Origin: Taeniopygia guttata
Lineage: Eukaryota > Chordata > Aves > Passeriformes > Estrildidae
NCBI RefSeq assembly: GCF_048771995.1
Contig: NC_133027.1
Location: 6,568,001 to 6,632,000, forward strand
DNA: 64,000 nucleotides
Reading direction: 5' to 3'
Below the pieces are notes generated by a model. That model worked only from the letters and a program-made list of their open reading frames with translations. It was not told where the DNA came from and searched no databases. Within the stretch, counting starts at the first letter, position 1. Each line of letters begins with the position of its first letter. Both the position numbers and the translations under genes were made by a program. This document shows, in pieces, positions 62,201-64,000 of the stretch.

Positions 62201-62280
62201 TCAAATCATCGACCAAAGAAGTTGCTCACTACGATACCAGGATCCAGAACAGCCACATACTTGAAATGAAGCTGACCAAG
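50073..62280 (+). CDS. OPN5: Opsin 5 (neuropsin), first four coding exons, gene continues beyond window
   Basis: Exons 50073-50211, 55294-55413, 59410-59580 and 61946-62280 join in frame into 255 codons covering the N-terminus through TM5 and intracellular loop 3. OPN5 is a retinal-binding, UV-absorbing bistable opsin of the plasma membrane. In birds it works in retina and in deep-brain CSF-contacting neurons linked to seasonal photoperiodic responses. Visible features are the N-terminal sequon NSS, TM1 (GFYLTIIGILSTLGNGYV), basic loop 1 (KRKKKLRP), SLDRY at the end of TM3, the disulfide cysteines at 109 and in FGTSCTLDW, and Glu six residues before the second cysteine (the Glu181 counterion position). 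Tyr occupies the Glu113 position. TM6, TM7 and the Schiff-base lysine are beyond 64000. Family length is about 350 residues. Confidence 0.95.
50805..51003 (+). repeat. CR1 LINE 3' fragment in OPN5 intron 1
   Basis: Diverged tail: 'ggctgcccagggtatgg', 'gagcatcttggaggtattttcc', a 'caacctaaatgattttatga' block and a 'ttccatg' end. Confidence 0.7.
51979..51984. repeat. Left target-site duplication of the OPN5 intron 1 LTR
   Basis: CAGCAA, repeated at 52650-52655 directly after the LTR. Confidence 0.75.
52197..52252 (+). repeat. G-run tandem repeat inside the solo LTR
   Basis: Three TGTACA units with runs of 6, 8 and 6 G (52203-52208, 52225-52232, 52247-52252) are spaced about 22 bp apart. TGTACA is itself palindromic. 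Confidence 0.85.
52435..52441 (+). promoter_or_regulatory. TATA box of the solo LTR
   Basis: TATATAA lies 95 bases upstream of the LTR's AATAAA, a layout consistent with a retroviral U3 promoter. Activity is unknown. Confidence 0.55.
54076..54150 (-). repeat. Short CR1 LINE fragment in OPN5 intron 1
   Basis: 'aatggaatcactttgggtgg' followed by 'ccttaaagatcatctccttc' and 'caactctcatcacgtggttcc' reads as a diverged reverse-oriented CR1 3' end. Confidence 0.65.
55294..55413 (+). CDS. OPN5: OPN5 exon: TM1 to TM2
   Basis: Acceptor tccattattacag and donor gtaatt bracket 120 bases, phase 1 to phase 1. The peptide includes the TM1 GNGYV motif, loop 1 KRKKKLRPAEIM and TM2 NLAVCDLGIS. All residues expected at this boundary are intact. 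Confidence 0.95.
56700..56882 (+). repeat. CR1 LINE 3' fragment in OPN5 intron 2
   Basis: 'tgcccagagaagctgtgtct', 'aaggccaggttggatggggt', 'ccccatggcagggggtggaa' and 'cctgtgattctatgattgg'. Confidence 0.92.
59020..59340 (-). repeat. CR1 LINE fragment in OPN5 intron 2
   Basis: 'gagctttgggttggaaggga', 'ccaacccctgccatgggcag', 'tccacagcttctctgggcag' and 'ttcttcctaatatcccatct'. Its far end lies about 70 bases before exon 3. Confidence 0.9.
59410..59580 (+). CDS. OPN5: OPN5 exon: extracellular loop 1 and TM3
   Basis: Acceptor tctcctcctttgaag and donor gtaaga bracket 171 bases, phase 1 to phase 1. Key residues are Cys109 of the conserved disulfide, Tyr112 at the rhodopsin Glu113 position and the SLDRYLKI motif for G-protein coupling. 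Residue 110 is Cys (codon 59478-59480), where I recall Arg in other OPN5 proteins. Confidence 0.93.
61770..61920 (-). repeat. CR1 LINE fragment in OPN5 intron 3
   Basis: 'agaaccacagaatggtttgg', 'accatccagttccaaaggcc', 'cttccactagaccagattgc' and 'gagcccttccacgtgacac'. It ends roughly 25 bases before the exon 4 boundary. Confidence 0.88.
61946..62280 (+). CDS. OPN5: OPN5 exon: TM4, extracellular loop 2, TM5
   Basis: Acceptor tgaattttcctccag and donor gtaggt bracket 335 bases, phase 1 in and phase 0 out. It encodes TM4 (FICLAIIWAYATFWATVPF), loop 2 with EPFGTSCTLDWW (disulfide Cys and the Glu181-type counterion), TM5 (FCLLLPTAVIVFSYVKII) and the start of loop 3, ending ...LEMKLTK. The next exon (TM6) is not in the remaining 1.7 kb. 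Confidence 0.95.
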
Positions 62281-64000
62281 GTAGGTAGGAACATTTTCCT
62301 CAGTTTGCTGGGTTGGGTCATAGAAGCAGATTTGGAGACAATAGCACGATTCTCTGAAGGTGTTTTTTGTAGCTTTCTCCTCTGTTACTGTCAAGATGAG
62401 AAAAAAATAGGACTGGAAACATAATTCAGTGATTAGGGCACTTGTGTCCCTGAGATCATGATTCACTCTGAAGCTCTGCCACAGCTTTCCCCTATGACAA
62501 GTCCCTGTGGCCCTGCTCCCCACCATAAAACACCCTTTGCTTTCAAACAGTTATAAATGGTAATTTAAGGTGTATGATCTGCATAGGAATTATAACAGAA
62601 AGCAGATAGAGAGCAGATTATTGTAGCAGGGAAATAAAACTTTCAGACAGTTTATATTCCTCTGTTAATTAAGATATAAACAAAAATTAGTCCTGTGACA
62701 CTGCAATTGTTTTTACGCAAATAATTTATCAGTTAGGCTCAGCCATGAACTGCTGATAAAAAAGCACTGAATTGCTAAAATTAGTTTTCCATCTCAGACC
62801 ATAACCTGTTTTCCCTTTCTGATTGAATCTATTTTCTGTTTGGCAGTGGTGACAGCCATGATCCTTGATACTGGCTATTGTGCCAGGAAATCTCTCAAAA
62901 TAAAGGCTTGTATTGAACAAATTCAGATTCCTTAGCTGTAAAAGATTTGCCAACCTCTGTAAGACATGCCAAGAGTGAGACAAGCAGCAAATTTTGCTTG
63001 GCTGATCAAATTTTATTACAATTTTTCTGAGTTGAACTGAGAGTTATATAACATGCAGCAATAAGGGGCATTAAGTCTAAACATATCTGAAAAATCTCAG
63101 CTACATACCCACACAGCCAGTGCTGCCAGTACAGCTGGTACAACTTCACTTGTCTTTCAAAAGGATGTTTCAAGTTGTTACCTTTTTATTGGTGGTTATT
63201 CAGGAAATTTCCTTTGAAGAGCAATGGAAACTTTTGATTTGAGGTTGTAGATTTGGTTTTTTTTTTTTGCATATTGGAAGGATCGTGATTTTCCTTCCTG
63301 TCTTGGATCTATGCTGGAGAACATAATGTTGGGGTAAATATAAATATGGAAAATTAGTCTCCCTTGTAACCTATTCGAATCCACAGCACAATTCATAACA
63401 AACAGGCTGTGTTTGAGATCCTTGGCTTACCTGCACTGTTCTTTCAGTGACAGACAAAAAGAACAGGCTACAGGAAAGATTATGCGATGTCCAAACCCCT
63501 TGTGCTTTCTGGTGATTTTTTTTTTTTTTTTTTTTGGTATTCTAATCCTGCTAATTGCCTTATTCCAAATGAGTGCACTTTTGCTGCTACCAGTGTGGGT
63601 GCAGCAATAATCTGTCAATGGCAGGAGTATAAAGGCAGATGTTTTTCAGGATGTATGATGGCATGGCATCATTTGAAGTGATATCAGGCTGTGACCGAGT
63701 GCAGACAGGCTGGTTCAGGTAACGTATACAAATCATAGATTTTGGCCTCAAACAGTTTTTCTTTGGTATTTATACTAAACTTTCTTATGGTTACATTTTT
63801 TCATATTATAAGGAGGTCACTTACTAATTTACCAGGAACTCATTTATCAGAACTAAAATATTTAGCATAAATTTGCTTTTTAAAGTATTTATATGTTCTA
63901 ATGAAGTGCAAATCCATTATTTGGGTTAGGAGAAATAAATCTAGATATTTTACTAGCATTCTCACTCTCAGTTAAATTCCCAATTTGCAAAATAACTTTT
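62281..64000 (+). other. OPN5: OPN5 intron 4 (partial)
   Basis: AT-rich intronic DNA with T-tracts near 63258 and 63518-63536. I see no exon for TM6 or TM7 and no classified repeat. Confidence 0.65.

Noticed and set aside
1-64000. CRISPR arrays, operons, tRNA or rRNA genes
   Set aside because: None seen. This is vertebrate nuclear DNA, and its tandem repeats are microsatellite or minisatellite type.

Overview
The window looks like nuclear DNA of a bird, most likely a songbird. I infer this from many 5'-truncated CR1 LINE tails, several avian-type endogenous retroviral LTRs, small introns, and gene content matching a known vertebrate block. In human the order is CD2AP - ADGRF2 - ADGRF4 - OPN5, all on one strand. 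Here I see the last coding exon of CD2AP (317-358), one adhesion GPCR of the ADGRF2/ADGRF4 type (8129-12973) and the first four coding exons of OPN5 (50073-62280). All three are on the + strand. The species cannot be named from the sequence alone.

Layout. 1-358: CD2AP intron and terminal exon; about 359-2600 is probably its 3'UTR. 2.6-8.1 kb: intergenic, with one CR1 tail. 8.1-13.0 kb: ADGRF4-like receptor, seven phase-compatible coding exons totalling 667 codons; a possible final C-terminal exon is unresolved. 13-50 kb: a gene-poor spacer with CR1 fragments, a solo LTR (24294-25023, 5-bp target duplication), a perfect 289-bp (CTCCT)n array (28264-28552), a young defective provirus on the - strand (29326-33637, 6-bp target duplication, LTRs differing at one of 406 positions) and a GC-rich LTR-like element with a 48-bp minisatellite (about 35140-35890). 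50.0-62.3 kb: OPN5, with a second solo LTR in intron 1 and CR1 fragments in all three introns. The exons for TM6, TM7 (with the retinal lysine) and the C-tail lie beyond the right edge.

The genes are not a functional unit; they are neighbours by ancestral synteny. CD2AP is a cytoskeletal/endocytic adaptor. The ADGRF receptor is an orphan adhesion GPCR with a degenerate autoproteolysis site. OPN5 is the UV-sensitive opsin (neuropsin) used in birds for deep-brain photoreception.

I found no convincing new biological system. The most informative items are the very recent defective provirus with an open gag-matrix-like frame, the single ADGRF gene where mammals have two, the non-canonical GPS site beside an extreme GC-rich patch, and an unusual cysteine in OPN5. 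Most other open frames in the window are chance or repeat-derived.
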